Part shown: positions 1-9,135 of the stretch, in pieces
Position numbering within the stretch: the stretch's first letter is position 1
Layout: each line of letters starts with the position of its first letter
NCBI GenBank assembly: GCA_945906795.1
Contig: CAMDRO010000005.1
Coordinates: forward strand, 1 to 64,000
Direction: 5' to 3'
Length of the DNA stretch: 64,000 nucleotides
From: Spirosoma fluviale
Lineage (GTDB): Bacteria > Bacteroidota > Bacteroidia > Cytophagales > Spirosomataceae
Program-made: the position numbers and the translations under genes
The notes under the pieces: model-generated
Databases searched by the model: none
Seen by the model: only the letters and a program-made list of their open reading frames with translations
Told to the model about the DNA's origin: nothing

Positions 1-132
1 TCACGCACCTTGCAAGTAATCACTGAAATACATGAGGATGTAAAACCCATTTTTATTAAACTAGCTTTCGTGTTTTTTTGCCTAAGTATTCTGCTCAAAT
101 TAACACTTATTTCAAATGTTTTAGAAGATTAA
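1..132 (+). CDS. C-terminal fragment of an unrecognised membrane protein (cut by window start)
   Basis: Frame 1 is open from the first base to a TAA at 130-132 and encodes 43 residues before the stop. About twenty hydrophobic residues (positions 18-37 of the fragment, rich in Phe, Leu and Ile) form one probable membrane helix, followed by a short polar tail ending Leu-Glu-Asp. Only one base separates its stop from the ispE ATG, so the two genes are probably co-transcribed. The start lies outside the window. I do not recognise the family; that it is a real gene is inferred from the open frame, the helix-like composition and the tight spacing. Confidence 0.55.
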   Translation, partial: SRTLQVITEIHEDVKPIFIKLAFVFFCLSILLKLTLISNVLED

Positions 133-133
133 T

Positions 134-943
134 ATGGTCCTATTTCCAAGCGCTAAAATAAATTTGGGTTTATTCATTACGAAAAAAAGAGTGGATGGTT
201 TTCACGAATTAGAAACCTGTTTTTTCCCTATTCCATGGTCTGACATTTTAGAAATCACCCCCGCATTAGCTTTCAAATTTAGCTCAAGTGGCTTGCCTAT
301 TTCCGGCGAAATACAAGATAATTTATGCTGCAAGGCCTTTCTTGCACTATCTGAGGATTTTAAAATTCCAAATGTTCATATACACCTACATAAAATTATC
401 CCGATGGGCGCAGGGCTTGGTGGGGGTTCTTCAGATGCCGCATTTACCTTAATGGGCCTAAGGGATTTGTTTGAATTACCTTTGACCCATCAGGAGCTGC
501 TTCCTTTTGCTCAAAAATTAGGAAGCGACTGTGCTTTTTTTCTGACTAATGAAGCCCAATTTGGGACAGGAAAAGGAGATGTGTTGACTCCTATTCCAAC
601 GAGTTTACGTGGCTTATATGCGATCGTTTTATACCCTAATTTTGGTATATCAACCCAAAAAGCGTATGCTGGAATTCAACCCAATCCAGCTCCAGGCTTT
701 CTGCCGGATTTAGTAAAGTCGCCCATGCCTACTTGGAAACATACGATAAAAAATGATTTTGAGAAAGCGTTATTTGTAGAGTATCCATTGCTCGCTGAAA
801 TTAAACAAGACATGTACGATTTAGGCGCAGAATATGCGGCAATGAGTGGTTCTGGATCGACTATTTTTGGGTTATTTAAAAACGAAGTTAGCCCAAAAGA
901 CGCATGGACTAACTTCATTAAGTGGGAAGGATTTATCCCTTAA
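134..943 (+). CDS. ispE: 4-diphosphocytidyl-2-C-methyl-D-erythritol kinase
   Basis: This GHMP kinase phosphorylates the 2-hydroxyl of 4-diphosphocytidyl-2-C-methylerythritol with ATP, a cytoplasmic step of the MEP route to isoprenoids. The 269 residues are close to the usual 270-290. Visible features are the N-terminal SAKINLGL segment with the substrate-site lysine at residue 8, the glycine/serine-rich GHMP ATP loop PMGAGLGGGSSDA at 90-102, the SDCAFF segment with the probable catalytic Asp132, and a C-terminal AMSGSGSTIFGLF loop typical of the family. The ATG at 134 gives the standard N-terminus. The 3' end overlaps by four bases the end of the convergent efflux adaptor gene. The assignment is firm. 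Confidence 0.95.
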   Translation: MVLFPSAKINLGLFITKKRVDGFHELETCFFPIPWSDILEITPALAFKFSSSGLPISGEIQDNLCCKAFLALSEDFKIPNVHIHLHKIIPMGAGLGGGSSDAAFTLMGLRDLFELPLTHQELLPFAQKLGSDCAFFLTNEAQFGTGKGDVLTPIPTSLRGLYAIVLYPNFGISTQKAYAGIQPNPAPGFLPDLVKSPMPTWKHTIKNDFEKALFVEYPLLAEIKQDMYDLGAEYAAMSGSGSTIFGLFKNEVSPKDAWTNFIKWEGFIP

Positions 944-2067
944 TCTTTCGCAAAAATTGCTTCTAAAGCAGATGCGCCACTGATGACTAATTTACCCTCG
1001 GGCAAATTAACGAGTGGCTTAATGCCTACCCATTCCTTCGTCGAACTTAGAATTTCGACAGGGATTTGTTTCACGATTCCCGTTGAACTTTCGATATAAA
1101 TAAATCCAGCCTTGCCTACGCGAGCTAATGCCGCTTGCGGAACAGCGGATACGGTTTTAGATCCCACGGTGATTTTTGCACTAACAAATTGCCCCACGGT
1201 AAATAATTTTTCATCTGCCATTTTCTCGAAATGACCATGAACAGAAGTGGTCCTTGTCTCCAAATTAACTTGTTGGCCAATCAAAAATATTTTTGCTTTT
1301 GCACTTAGCCCTTCTGTTTCCACCAGAATGGTTTGGCCTATTTTCAACTTAGATAAATCTTTCTCAAATACTTTTATTTCAACATGCTTATCCAGCGTAC
1401 CTACAATTTTGACTAAAATATCAGTAGGAGTTACATATTTTCCGATCGCCAAATATTGTTCCTCAATATAGCCATCGATCGGCGATTTGACGGCCAATAA
1501 TGCATTCATATTCCCCTTAGCTAACGCTTTCATATCACATCCAATCACCTCAAGTTTCAAACTTAAAGCCTTAACCTGAGTCTGCAAATTAACCTGATCC
1601 GCCTCCGCTTGTTGGAATTTTTTCTTGGAACCCACCTCCTCATTACTTAAAACTTGTTGGCGCGATTTTTCCACATTAGACAAACCTAAAGCACTCATAG
1701 CCTGCAGGTATTCTTGCTGCATTTGAATGTAATCTAAACTAGTAATGGTCGCTAAGACTTGGCCTTTACTCACCTTTTTACCTGGTAAAAGTTCAAACGT
1801 TGTCTTTACATATCCAGCAATAGGTAGCGAAACTAAGGCGATGGAAACTGGAGGTACATCCACTAGACCCGCACATTTAACTTCTTCCCCCATCTCGTGT
1901 TGGACTATTTCCCCCAAATTAATTCCTGCATTTTGCTTTTGCTCAGCTGTTAATTTAATTTCCTGGGTCCTTGTTGCAGCAGGTTGATTTATTGATTCAT
2001 TTTTCTTTGAATCACATGAGGCTAATATCATGAGCCCCCATACTATTATTTTTATTTGCTTATTCAT
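940..2067 (-). CDS. RND efflux periplasmic adaptor lipoprotein (CzcB/CusB type)
   Basis: This is the membrane-fusion subunit that would bridge the inner-membrane RND pump and its outer-membrane channel across the periplasm. The 375-residue protein starts with a signal sequence and a lipobox (Leu-Ala-Ser-Cys, Cys18), so it is probably a lipoprotein. A lipoyl/barrel-sandwich half near residues 75-110 (SLPIAGYV then LLPGKKVSKGQ) is followed by a helical hairpin (about 115-185), the second lipoyl half (VKSPIDGYI), a beta-barrel and a C-terminal domain. I see no His-rich N-terminal metal-binding extension. The start overlaps by eight bases the end of the upstream pump gene, indicating one operon and coupled translation. 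Confidence 0.9.
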   Translation of the reverse strand: MNKQIKIIVWGLMILASCDSKKNESINQPAATRTQEIKLTAEQKQNAGINLGEIVQHEMGEEVKCAGLVDVPPVSIALVSLPIAGYVKTTFELLPGKKVSKGQVLATITSLDYIQMQQEYLQAMSALGLSNVEKSRQQVLSNEEVGSKKKFQQAEADQVNLQTQVKALSLKLEVIGCDMKALAKGNMNALLAVKSPIDGYIEEQYLAIGKYVTPTDILVKIVGTLDKHVEIKVFEKDLSKLKIGQTILVETEGLSAKAKIFLIGQQVNLETRTTSVHGHFEKMADEKLFTVGQFVSAKITVGSKTVSAVPQAALARVGKAGFIYIESSTGIVKQIPVEILSSTKEWVGIKPLVNLPEGKLVISGASALEAIFAKD

Positions 2068-5000
2068 TGCCTAAAATTGTTTCGATTTGAATGACTGTTT
2101 GGTTGTAAGCCAAAATCTCTTGTAAATATTGTTCTCTGATTTGCCATGCTTGTTGGGCATTTTGCAACATTTCTACGTACTCAATTTCACCTGCTTTATA
2201 GCTTTTTAGTGCGGTATTTTCCAACCAAATTGCCTGAGGCAAAGCGGTTTCTTGGAAATAAGTAAGGGAGTTTATATACTTATTTAATTGGGCCAAATAG
2301 GATGTGTACTCCCTAGATAATTGATCCAAATTTTGATCTTTCTGACTTTCAAATACTTGAACTTGCTTCTCTGAAGACGCAACTCTGGCCTTTTGACCTT
2401 TGTTAAAAATGGGTATTCCAATACCGGCTTGCACATAGTTTTGTCCTCCAAAATTTTCAATGCTTTGAGACACCAAACCAAAACGCAAATCGGGCTTCAG
2501 CTTTTCACGTTCGACCTGCACCTGCAATTTACCTGCGTCAATTTGTTGGTCGATCAATTGCATTTGAGGATTATTAGAAACCTCCTTAGCTAAAAACTTT
2601 GCTTCGCGATTCAACTTTTCAACAGCCATGATTTCAAAAGGCTGTGGGTAGTTAGTCCAATACGCTAAATTTTGAAGGCTAATTTTCATGTCAGATTCCA
2701 AGGCCATTCGTTTTTGCTGAAACTCGCGCAACCGCGATTCCGAAGCAACTAATTCGAGTCGATTCGTTTCGCCTTCTTTAAATTTTAAGGCCGCCGCTTT
2801 TTTCATTTGCGAATAAATACTATCCTGCTTTTGAAGAAACTCGTGGTTTTTTTGTTGGACCATCAACAAATAATAATACCATTTTACAGACGAAGCGACT
2901 AAATTTTCGGTGATTTTGAGTCTTTTTTCAGCCACCATTTTTTGAGAGCTGAGCGCTTTCACTTGGGCTTTCAAAAGACTCGGCCATGGAATATTTTGGT
3001 TCGCAATGATGGTATAATCTTGACTAAAATAAGTCTGTGTTTTCCCGTATTGAAAATCAACAGATCCTTTAGGAAGTTCTCGGCCTGTACCTATAAAAGC
3101 CTCCGCGGCTTGTACCTCCATGTTCCCAGTAGTAATTAATTTATTATTTTTTTGGGCATGGTCTAAGCAGTTTTGAAGGCTCAACTTTGTAGGGTTTTGA
3201 CCCATCATCGTCAAACTAAAACAAAGCAATAAAGCGATAAGTCCGATTGACTTTTCCTTCAATTTTCGTTCTTTTCTAGTCATAATGATCGAGTAGACCA
3301 CGGGAATAACGACCAAAGTTAAAAAGGTAGCCGTAATTAAACCTCCTATGACGACGGTGGCCAAGGGCCTTTGAACTTCAGCACCCGGCGACTGACTCAG
3401 GGCCATGGGCAGAAATCCTAAAGAGGCAACGGAGGCCGTCATAATCACTGGTCGAAAACGTAATTCTAGGCCTTTGGCCAATCGCTCTTTGACACTTAAA
3501 CCTTCATTTGCGAGCGTTTTAAAGTAAGAAAGCAATACAATTCCATTCAGTACAGCCACTCCAAAGAGTGCGATAAATCCGATGCCGGCAGAAACAGAAA
3601 ATGGCATATCGCGTATCCAAAGAGCCCAAACTCCTCCAATAGCCGAAAGCGGTATGGCCAGATAAATGATGGCTGCTTCGACAAAAGATTGAAAGGTAAA
3701 AAAGAGCAGGATAAAAATAAGGGCCAAGGCGATGGGAACCACCAGAGAAAGTCGGGATTTCGCAGCTACTAAATTTTCGAAAGTACCTCCATAAGTCACA
3801 TAATAACCGGCTGGTAAAACTATTTTATTTTTCATCACCTTTTGTATGTCAGCTACTACGCTCTCCACATCTCGATTTCGCACATTGATACCGATGGTAA
3901 TTCGTCGGTGTGTATTATCCCGAGCAATTTCAACAGGCGCGTTTTCATAATCCACTTCGGCCACTTCCTGCAATGGAATATGTGATCCATTAGGCAAATC
4001 TAAATAAAGCTCTCGTAGATTTTGTATGTCGGTCCGATGGGCAGAATCCATTCTCACCACAAGATCAAAACGTTTTTCACCTTCCATGACAATACCAGCC
4101 GTCTCACCGGCAAAAGTCATTTTGATCATTCGATTGACATCTTGAATTTGAAGGCCATATTGGGCCATTTTGCCTCGATTATATTTAACAACCAGCTGAG
4201 GAATCCCGTCAATTTGTTGCACCTTGATGTCCCCAACCCCGTCTATTTTTCGAATATACCTAGCGGCTTCGGTTGCGTGAGAAAAAAGTTCATCTAAATC
4301 TTCCCCAAATATTTTAATGGCAATATCAGACTTGACGCCGGCAATCAACTCATTAAACCGCATTTGAATCGGTTGCGTAAATTCAAAATTAACTTCTGGA
4401 AAAACACCCAAAGCTCGGTCCATTTTTTCCTCTAATTCCTGAGGGGTTTTAGCTGCCTTCCATTCGGATGGTTCTTTTAAAATAATCAGAAGATCACACG
4501 CGTTAATCCCCATAGGATCCGTAGGAATTTCGGAAGCTCCAATTCGAGAAACAACTTGCTTAATTTCATTTGGGAACTTTTTCAATAATAATTTTTGCGC
4601 TTCCGTGTTTACGTGAATACTTTGGGATAAACTGGCGTTTGTTGGCAAAATAGCTTCCACCGCAAAATCTCCTTCATTTAATTCCGGAATAAATTCCCCC
4701 CCCAACGTTGTGAAAAGCCAAATACTGCCCATGAATAAAATCCCTGACCCTAAAATTACCCACCTTCTCGAATGTAAGGCCCAATCAACAATGGGTTTAT
4801 AGCCACGAAACATAAAATTCATGATCCGATCCGCTATGGTCAATTCGTGACTTATTTTTTTATTCAAAAACAAGGCCGACATCATGGGAACATAAGTCAA
4901 AGAAAGTAGCAAAGCTCCAAAAATAGCAAAGCTTACGGTTTGTGCCATAGGCCTAAACATTTTACCTTCAATACCTCCTAAGGCCATAATGGGTAAGTAA

Positions 5001-6379
5001 ACAATTAAGATAATGATGACTCCAAAAGCTGCCGACTGAAAAATGGCTTGGGAAGAAACGGTCACTTCTTCATCCATGGCATGTTGGCTCAATACTTCTC
5101 CCTTTCGATGCAGATGCAATCGATGTATAATGGATTCGACAATAATGACTGCGCCGTCTACAATTAAGCCAAAATCAATCGCTCCAAGGCTCATCAAATT
5201 AGCTGAAACTCCGAAAATCTGCATCATAGCAAATGCAAAAAGAAGGCATAATGGTATCACGGATGCCACAATTAGGCCGGCTCTAAAATTTCCAAGAAGC
5301 AATACCAAGATAAAAACGACGATCAATCCTCCTTCAAGTAAATTCTTTTCAACCGTCGAGATGGATTTTCCTATTAAGACGCTTCGATCCAAAAAGGGTA
5401 CAATTTTAATTCCTTGAGGCATTGTTTTTTGAATGATTTCCATTCTCAAATGCACTTCTTTGACTACATTGTTGGCATTTGCCCCTTTCAACAAAAGCAT
5501 CACGGCTCCTACGACTTCTCCCTTTCCATTTCTGGTCATCGCACCATACCGGACGGCCTTTCCAAATTGAACAGTTGCCACATCTTTGATCAAAATAGGT
5601 AATCCTCCGGTTCCCCTTTGGACAACAACGGTATTTTCAATGTCTTCTAAGGAGCTCAACATCCCTTCAGACCTAATGAAATAAACATCGGTCCCTTTTT
5701 CTAAATAACTACCTCCAGAATTTGAATTATTATTTTCTAAGGCGGTAAAAATCTGATTAATAGAGACATGGGCAGCACTAATTCGTTCAGGATTAATGGC
5801 CACTTCATATTGCTTTAAATTTCCACCATAAGAACTCACCTCTACAACGCCCTTAATTCCAAGTAACTGACGTTTAACAATCCAATCTTGGTAGGTTCTT
5901 AAATCAGCTAATGAATATTGGTTTTCAAAAGCGGGGTCAACTTCCAAGGTATATTGATAAAATTCTCCGAGACCCGTGGTAATAGGTGCCATTTCAGGAA
6001 CGCCCGCACCCTTTAATAAATACGGCTCGGCACCCCTCAACTTCTCGGAAACTTGTTGGCGCGCCACCTCCGTCGCCACATCGTCTTCAAAGACGACCGT
6101 AATAATAGACAGTCCCATCCTCGAAATTGAACGGATATCACGCACATTGGGAATCGTTCTTAATGAAATTTCTAGGGGATAGGTTACAAATTTTTCGACT
6201 TCAGACGCTGCTAAAGCTGGCGACTGAGTGATTACCTGTACTTGATTCGATGTAATATCGGGCAAAGCGTCGATGGGCAATTGGCTTAAAGAATAACTTC
6301 CCCAAGCAATTAAGCCGACCACGAAAATTCCGACAACTAATTTATTGCGGATACTAAATGAAATTATTGAATTGATCAT
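2060..6379 (-). CDS. Heavy-metal efflux RND transporter fused to a TolC-type outer membrane domain
   Basis: Proton-driven exporter of metal ions. Residues 1-1035 form a complete HME-family RND pump with twelve helices and two large periplasmic loops. Helix 4 carries DFGLIVDGAVIIVE, placing D402, D408 and E415 at the same numbers as the essential proton-relay residues of CzcA; this favours Zn/Co/Cd export over Cu(I), whose CusA-type pumps have a different helix-4 motif. After a Lys/Arg-rich linker (1035-1044), residues 1045-1060 look like a signal peptide (ALLLCFSLTMMGQ), and 1062-1439 are a TolC/OEP domain with the long heptad-like helices of CusC-type channels. Pump-channel fusions of this size are known in Bacteroidota. 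Start ATG at 6379; the small gene at 6418-6801 lies just upstream. Confidence 0.93.
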   Translation of the reverse strand: MINSIISFSIRNKLVVGIFVVGLIAWGSYSLSQLPIDALPDITSNQVQVITQSPALAASEVEKFVTYPLEISLRTIPNVRDIRSISRMGLSIITVVFEDDVATEVARQQVSEKLRGAEPYLLKGAGVPEMAPITTGLGEFYQYTLEVDPAFENQYSLADLRTYQDWIVKRQLLGIKGVVEVSSYGGNLKQYEVAINPERISAAHVSINQIFTALENNNSNSGGSYLEKGTDVYFIRSEGMLSSLEDIENTVVVQRGTGGLPILIKDVATVQFGKAVRYGAMTRNGKGEVVGAVMLLLKGANANNVVKEVHLRMEIIQKTMPQGIKIVPFLDRSVLIGKSISTVEKNLLEGGLIVVFILVLLLGNFRAGLIVASVIPLCLLFAFAMMQIFGVSANLMSLGAIDFGLIVDGAVIIVESIIHRLHLHRKGEVLSQHAMDEEVTVSSQAIFQSAAFGVIIILIVYLPIMALGGIEGKMFRPMAQTVSFAIFGALLLSLTYVPMMSALFLNKKISHELTIADRIMNFMFRGYKPIVDWALHSRRWVILGSGILFMGSIWLFTTLGGEFIPELNEGDFAVEAILPTNASLSQSIHVNTEAQKLLLKKFPNEIKQVVSRIGASEIPTDPMGINACDLLIILKEPSEWKAAKTPQELEEKMDRALGVFPEVNFEFTQPIQMRFNELIAGVKSDIAIKIFGEDLDELFSHATEAARYIRKIDGVGDIKVQQIDGIPQLVVKYNRGKMAQYGLQIQDVNRMIKMTFAGETAGIVMEGEKRFDLVVRMDSAHRTDIQNLRELYLDLPNGSHIPLQEVAEVDYENAPVEIARDNTHRRITIGINVRNRDVESVVADIQKVMKNKIVLPAGYYVTYGGTFENLVAAKSRLSLVVPIALALIFILLFFTFQSFVEAAIIYLAIPLSAIGGVWALWIRDMPFSVSAGIGFIALFGVAVLNGIVLLSYFKTLANEGLSVKERLAKGLELRFRPVIMTASVASLGFLPMALSQSPGAEVQRPLATVVIGGLITATFLTLVVIPVVYSIIMTRKERKLKEKSIGLIALLLCFSLTMMGQNPTKLSLQNCLDHAQKNNKLITTGNMEVQAAEAFIGTGRELPKGSVDFQYGKTQTYFSQDYTIIANQNIPWPSLLKAQVKALSSQKMVAEKRLKITENLVASSVKWYYYLLMVQQKNHEFLQKQDSIYSQMKKAAALKFKEGETNRLELVASESRLREFQQKRMALESDMKISLQNLAYWTNYPQPFEIMAVEKLNREAKFLAKEVSNNPQMQLIDQQIDAGKLQVQVEREKLKPDLRFGLVSQSIENFGGQNYVQAGIGIPIFNKGQKARVASSEKQVQVFESQKDQNLDQLSREYTSYLAQLNKYINSLTYFQETALPQAIWLENTALKSYKAGEIEYVEMLQNAQQAWQIREQYLQEILAYNQTVIQIETILGNE

Positions 6380-6417
6380 AGGTCTTTAAATTAACTTAAA
6401 AAATGCTTCTGCAAATT

Positions 6418-6801
6418 TTAAGCCCTAGGAGGCGCGATCAGAACGCGGGATAATGAAAAATGATACAGATTTATTTGTTGAAGATCTTTCCTACGTGAAA
6501 TCAAAATTAAAATAGGCCAAATACACAAAAAGTATAAACCAGGAATAACATAGCCAATAATCCCATTAAAATCGATGGAAGGAAGACTTGGATGCTCGCT
6601 TGTTTTGCTATGTTTCGAATCTGCTGCATAATGTAGCCAAAGAAAATCGACAAAATTGAAATTTGATTTTTCTATCTTCTTATGCACCTGAAAATGCTTT
6701 ACTAGTTCGTTTGCCTTAAATGATTGTTCCAAACCTACTTTAGGCAGAAGACTGCCAAAAATAAATAAAACAAAAAGAAAAGAGACCACTACATTTTTCA
6801 T
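6418..6801 (-). CDS. Small membrane protein upstream of metal-efflux operon, function unknown
   Basis: The 127 residues start with a signal peptide or first membrane helix (residues 1-20, FLFVLFIFGSLLP), followed by a central hydrophilic stretch with several histidines (HFQVHKK, LHYAADSKHSK, EHP) and a second hydrophobic segment at about 83-101. It ends in a Pro-Pro-Arg-Ala tail. The gene lies 38 bases upstream of the fused RND pump on the same strand, so it is probably the first gene of the efflux operon. Histidine content and context suggest a periplasmic metal-sensing or metal-handling accessory, but that is inference; I do not recognise the family. ATG at 6801. Confidence 0.7.
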   Translation of the reverse strand: MKNVVVSFLFVLFIFGSLLPKVGLEQSFKANELVKHFQVHKKIEKSNFNFVDFLWLHYAADSKHSKTSEHPSLPSIDFNGIIGYVIPGLYFLCIWPILILISRRKDLQQINLYHFSLSRVLIAPPRA

Positions 6802-6917
6802 TCTCTAAATGTACAGAAATTTCGAAAATTAAATGGATATTTATACTTTGAAAAATTAATAGATTGAGACAAAAGCGTAATAATACACGATTAATTTAAG
6901 GAATCTCCCGTCTATTT

Positions 6918-7535
6918 ATGGATGAAATAAATCTTTTATGGCACCAGTTGACCGATTCGGAAACCATTATCCGATCGGGATTGCTGTTCATCACCTTAAT
7001 CGTATTTGCTGAGAGTGGCCTATTCTTCGCCTTTTTCCTACCCGGTGATTATTTACTCTTCCTAACGGGTGTATTCGGGGGGACAGGCGTTTTAAAGGAA
7101 CCTTTGTCGACTATTTTACTCAGTATATTTCTGGCAGCCGTGATCGGTTCATTATGTGGTTATTTACTTGGTCGATTTTTCGGAAACTCCCTTCAAAGGA
7201 GGCCTGATAGCTTCTTTTTCAAGAAAAAGCATTTAGAATCCACAAGAGAATTTTTTAAAAAATACGGTTTTGGTGCTTTAGTCCTCAGCCGATTTTTACC
7301 TGTTGTGCGAACATTTACACCTATTCTAGCTGGAATTAGTAAAATGTCTTGGTATAGCTTTTTGTTTTTAAACATTTTTGGAGCTGCTATGTGGGTTGGC
7401 ATATTAGTCGCCGGCGGATATTATATGGGTCAGCACTTTCCATGGATTATTAATTATGTACAATACGTAATTTTGTTTTTTTTGGGAATCACCACCTATA
7501 CGATCATCAAAGGCTATTTGAAATTCAAACAATGA
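6918..7535 (+). CDS. DedA family (SNARE-associated/VTT domain) membrane protein
   Basis: DedA proteins are inner-membrane proteins linked to lipid-carrier and phospholipid flipping and to membrane-potential homeostasis. The 205 residues match the family's normal size. Diagnostic features are the acidic residue in the first hydrophobic region (E32), PGDYLL at 42-47, and the basic/proline signature RFLPVVRTFTPILAG at 125-139, followed by two C-terminal helices. Its TGA stop overlaps the ATG of nuoA by four bases (ATGA), so the two are translationally coupled. The exact lipid substrate cannot be told from sequence. Confidence 0.92.
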   Translation: MDEINLLWHQLTDSETIIRSGLLFITLIVFAESGLFFAFFLPGDYLLFLTGVFGGTGVLKEPLSTILLSIFLAAVIGSLCGYLLGRFFGNSLQRRPDSFFFKKKHLESTREFFKKYGFGALVLSRFLPVVRTFTPILAGISKMSWYSFLFLNIFGAAMWVGILVAGGYYMGQHFPWIINYVQYVILFFLGITTYTIIKGYLKFKQ

Positions 7536-7993
7536 TCGAGCAATTTGCATATGTATTCGCTTTTTTGGCAACAGGCATTTTATTTATTGCCTTAATTTTA
7601 TTTGTATCCCGTTCCTTGCGGCCATTTAGACCCAATGCAGAAAAACTAAGCACCTATGAATCAGGGGAAGAACCTATGGGGAATGCCAATATTCGCTTCA
7701 ACCCAAGGTTTTATGTGATCGCGCTCTTATTTGTTTTATTTGAAATAGAATTAATATTTCTATTTCCATGGGCTGTAGTTTTTGGAAATAAGCAATTAGC
7801 GTTAGCAGATTCCAATTGGCCAATCTATGCCCTATTGGAAATGTTTATTTTTATTGGAATACTGGCGCTAGGATTAGCTTTTGCTTGGGTTAAAGGGTAT
7901 TTAACATGGGAGAAACCGTCGACTAAGCCTGAGCAAATGAATGGACCTATCCCGATGGACGCGTATAAAAAATATTTGCCTAATCGGAAATAG
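7532..7993 (+). CDS. nuoA: NADH-quinone oxidoreductase subunit A
   Basis: NuoA is a three-helix subunit of the membrane arm of respiratory complex I and lies near the quinone channel. The 153 residues show the hallmark cytoplasmic-loop segment YESGEEPMG (42-50), followed by RFYVIALLFVLFEIE with conserved acidic residues E71 and E73, then PWAVV and a third helix at about 101-120. Family members usually have Cys in the YECG position; here it is Ser44. The gene is coupled to dedA, and the neighbouring base after its TAG stop begins the stop of the convergent porP-like gene. No other nuo gene occurs in the window, so it is detached from the rest of the nuo operon. Confidence 0.92.
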   Translation: MIEQFAYVFAFLATGILFIALILFVSRSLRPFRPNAEKLSTYESGEEPMGNANIRFNPRFYVIALLFVLFEIELIFLFPWAVVFGNKQLALADSNWPIYALLEMFIFIGILALGLAFAWVKGYLTWEKPSTKPEQMNGPIPMDAYKKYLPNRK

Positions 7994-9028
7994 TTACCAC
8001 CTGGGATTGGTGGAATATACTTTATTCTTCATTTTAATGGCAATCATTATCTCGTGAGAGCCTAAGGAAGTCCGAGCCAAGCCTAAGCTGTGATTTTCGT
8101 AGAGGTAAGTCATGTACAAATTTTGATTTAAATTTACGCCAAACATGGCTCCAATTGCCTCATTATGCCTATATGAGGCTCCCATCCACACTAAATCGTC
8201 AAAATTTACTTTGAAATTTCCTTCCACACCAAACACGGCATTTTTCATGTATTTAGCCAAAATCGAAGGTGAAAAAGTCCAATAGCGACCCACTTTTATT
8301 TCTCTTCCAAATTGAAAAAATAGATTTGGATTTGTTTGTCCCAGCCAAAGAATTCTGACGGTATCATTTTGCGCAATATTTATTCGGGTGAGACTATAAT
8401 TATCCATTGCAATTTGATTGGCCGACAAGCCAATGTGAAATTTTCGATTGTAATACAGGATTCCTACATTGACCAATGGTTGGATCCCATTCAGTTTTGA
8501 CTGAGTCATATAAGGATCTCCTTCGTCTTTTACCAAAAAACCACCTATGCTAAGGCTTCGTTGGTATACGCCGATCGTGGCGCCTACCGCCAATTTTTCT
8601 TCTCCTCCTAATGACAGGTGATATCCATAAGAAGCTCCTAGCGAAATACTAGACAATGGGCCAAAATTATCAGACATGGCTTGCAGGCCCAATCCTTGAT
8701 GAAAATTAGCTCGATAGATTTTTTTTCGCATTCTTGTCGGCGTAAATGTCCTTCTAATCGTTCTTGAAATAAAAGGCGTTTTCCCTGAAGAGGTCCGATC
8801 CGTCTTGTCAAATGCCATATTAGCTGTGGCATAAAAACTAGACATATTAGTGTTAAACCCGGTCCATTGTTGGCGATATCCCGTTTTTATATCCCAATAA
8901 TCCTCGTATCCAGTAAAGGCAGGATTATATAGATATCTGTTCATCATATATAAGCCAAATTGGGGTGTTTGCTGGGCTAGGCCTACAAATGACATACATA
9001 AGACAAAAAGAAGAATTAAAAATTTCAT
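7994..9028 (-). CDS. PorP/SprF family type IX secretion system membrane protein
   Basis: PorP/SprF proteins are outer-membrane beta-barrels associated with type IX secretion and gliding; single members often work with particular large adhesins. I place the start at the ATG at 9028, giving 344 residues that open directly with a signal peptide (MKFLILLFVLCMSFVGLAQQ). The diagnostic N-terminal motif follows: PQFGLYMMNRYLYNPAFTGY, then RQQWTGF. The rest alternates polar and hydrophobic residues like a barrel. It stands alone, without porK/L/M/N or gldKLMN neighbours, so it may be an accessory paralogue rather than the core porP. Confidence 0.9.
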   Translation of the reverse strand: MKFLILLFVLCMSFVGLAQQTPQFGLYMMNRYLYNPAFTGYEDYWDIKTGYRQQWTGFNTNMSSFYATANMAFDKTDRTSSGKTPFISRTIRRTFTPTRMRKKIYRANFHQGLGLQAMSDNFGPLSSISLGASYGYHLSLGGEEKLAVGATIGVYQRSLSIGGFLVKDEGDPYMTQSKLNGIQPLVNVGILYYNRKFHIGLSANQIAMDNYSLTRINIAQNDTVRILWLGQTNPNLFFQFGREIKVGRYWTFSPSILAKYMKNAVFGVEGNFKVNFDDLVWMGASYRHNEAIGAMFGVNLNQNLYMTYLYENHSLGLARTSLGSHEIMIAIKMKNKVYSTNPRW

Positions 9029-9135
9029 TACTAGGAGTTCGAACCACAAAAATCGGTTAAATATATTTAATTTCGTAAGTTATTTTTGGAAAAAACCGTT
9101 GCATTAAAAATTCTACCCAAGATATCCATTGATCC

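Noticed and set aside
5043-5417. 124-codon plus-strand open frame inside the RND pump gene
   Set aside because: It is antisense to a strongly supported conserved pump and shows no signal, motif or composition of its own; it is a shadow of the opposite-strand coding sequence.
2060-6379. Frameshift or assembly artefact joining pump and channel genes
   Set aside because: Pump-channel fusions of this length are known in Bacteroidota and the join falls at a natural linker with a signal-like segment; a single continuous gene is more likely.
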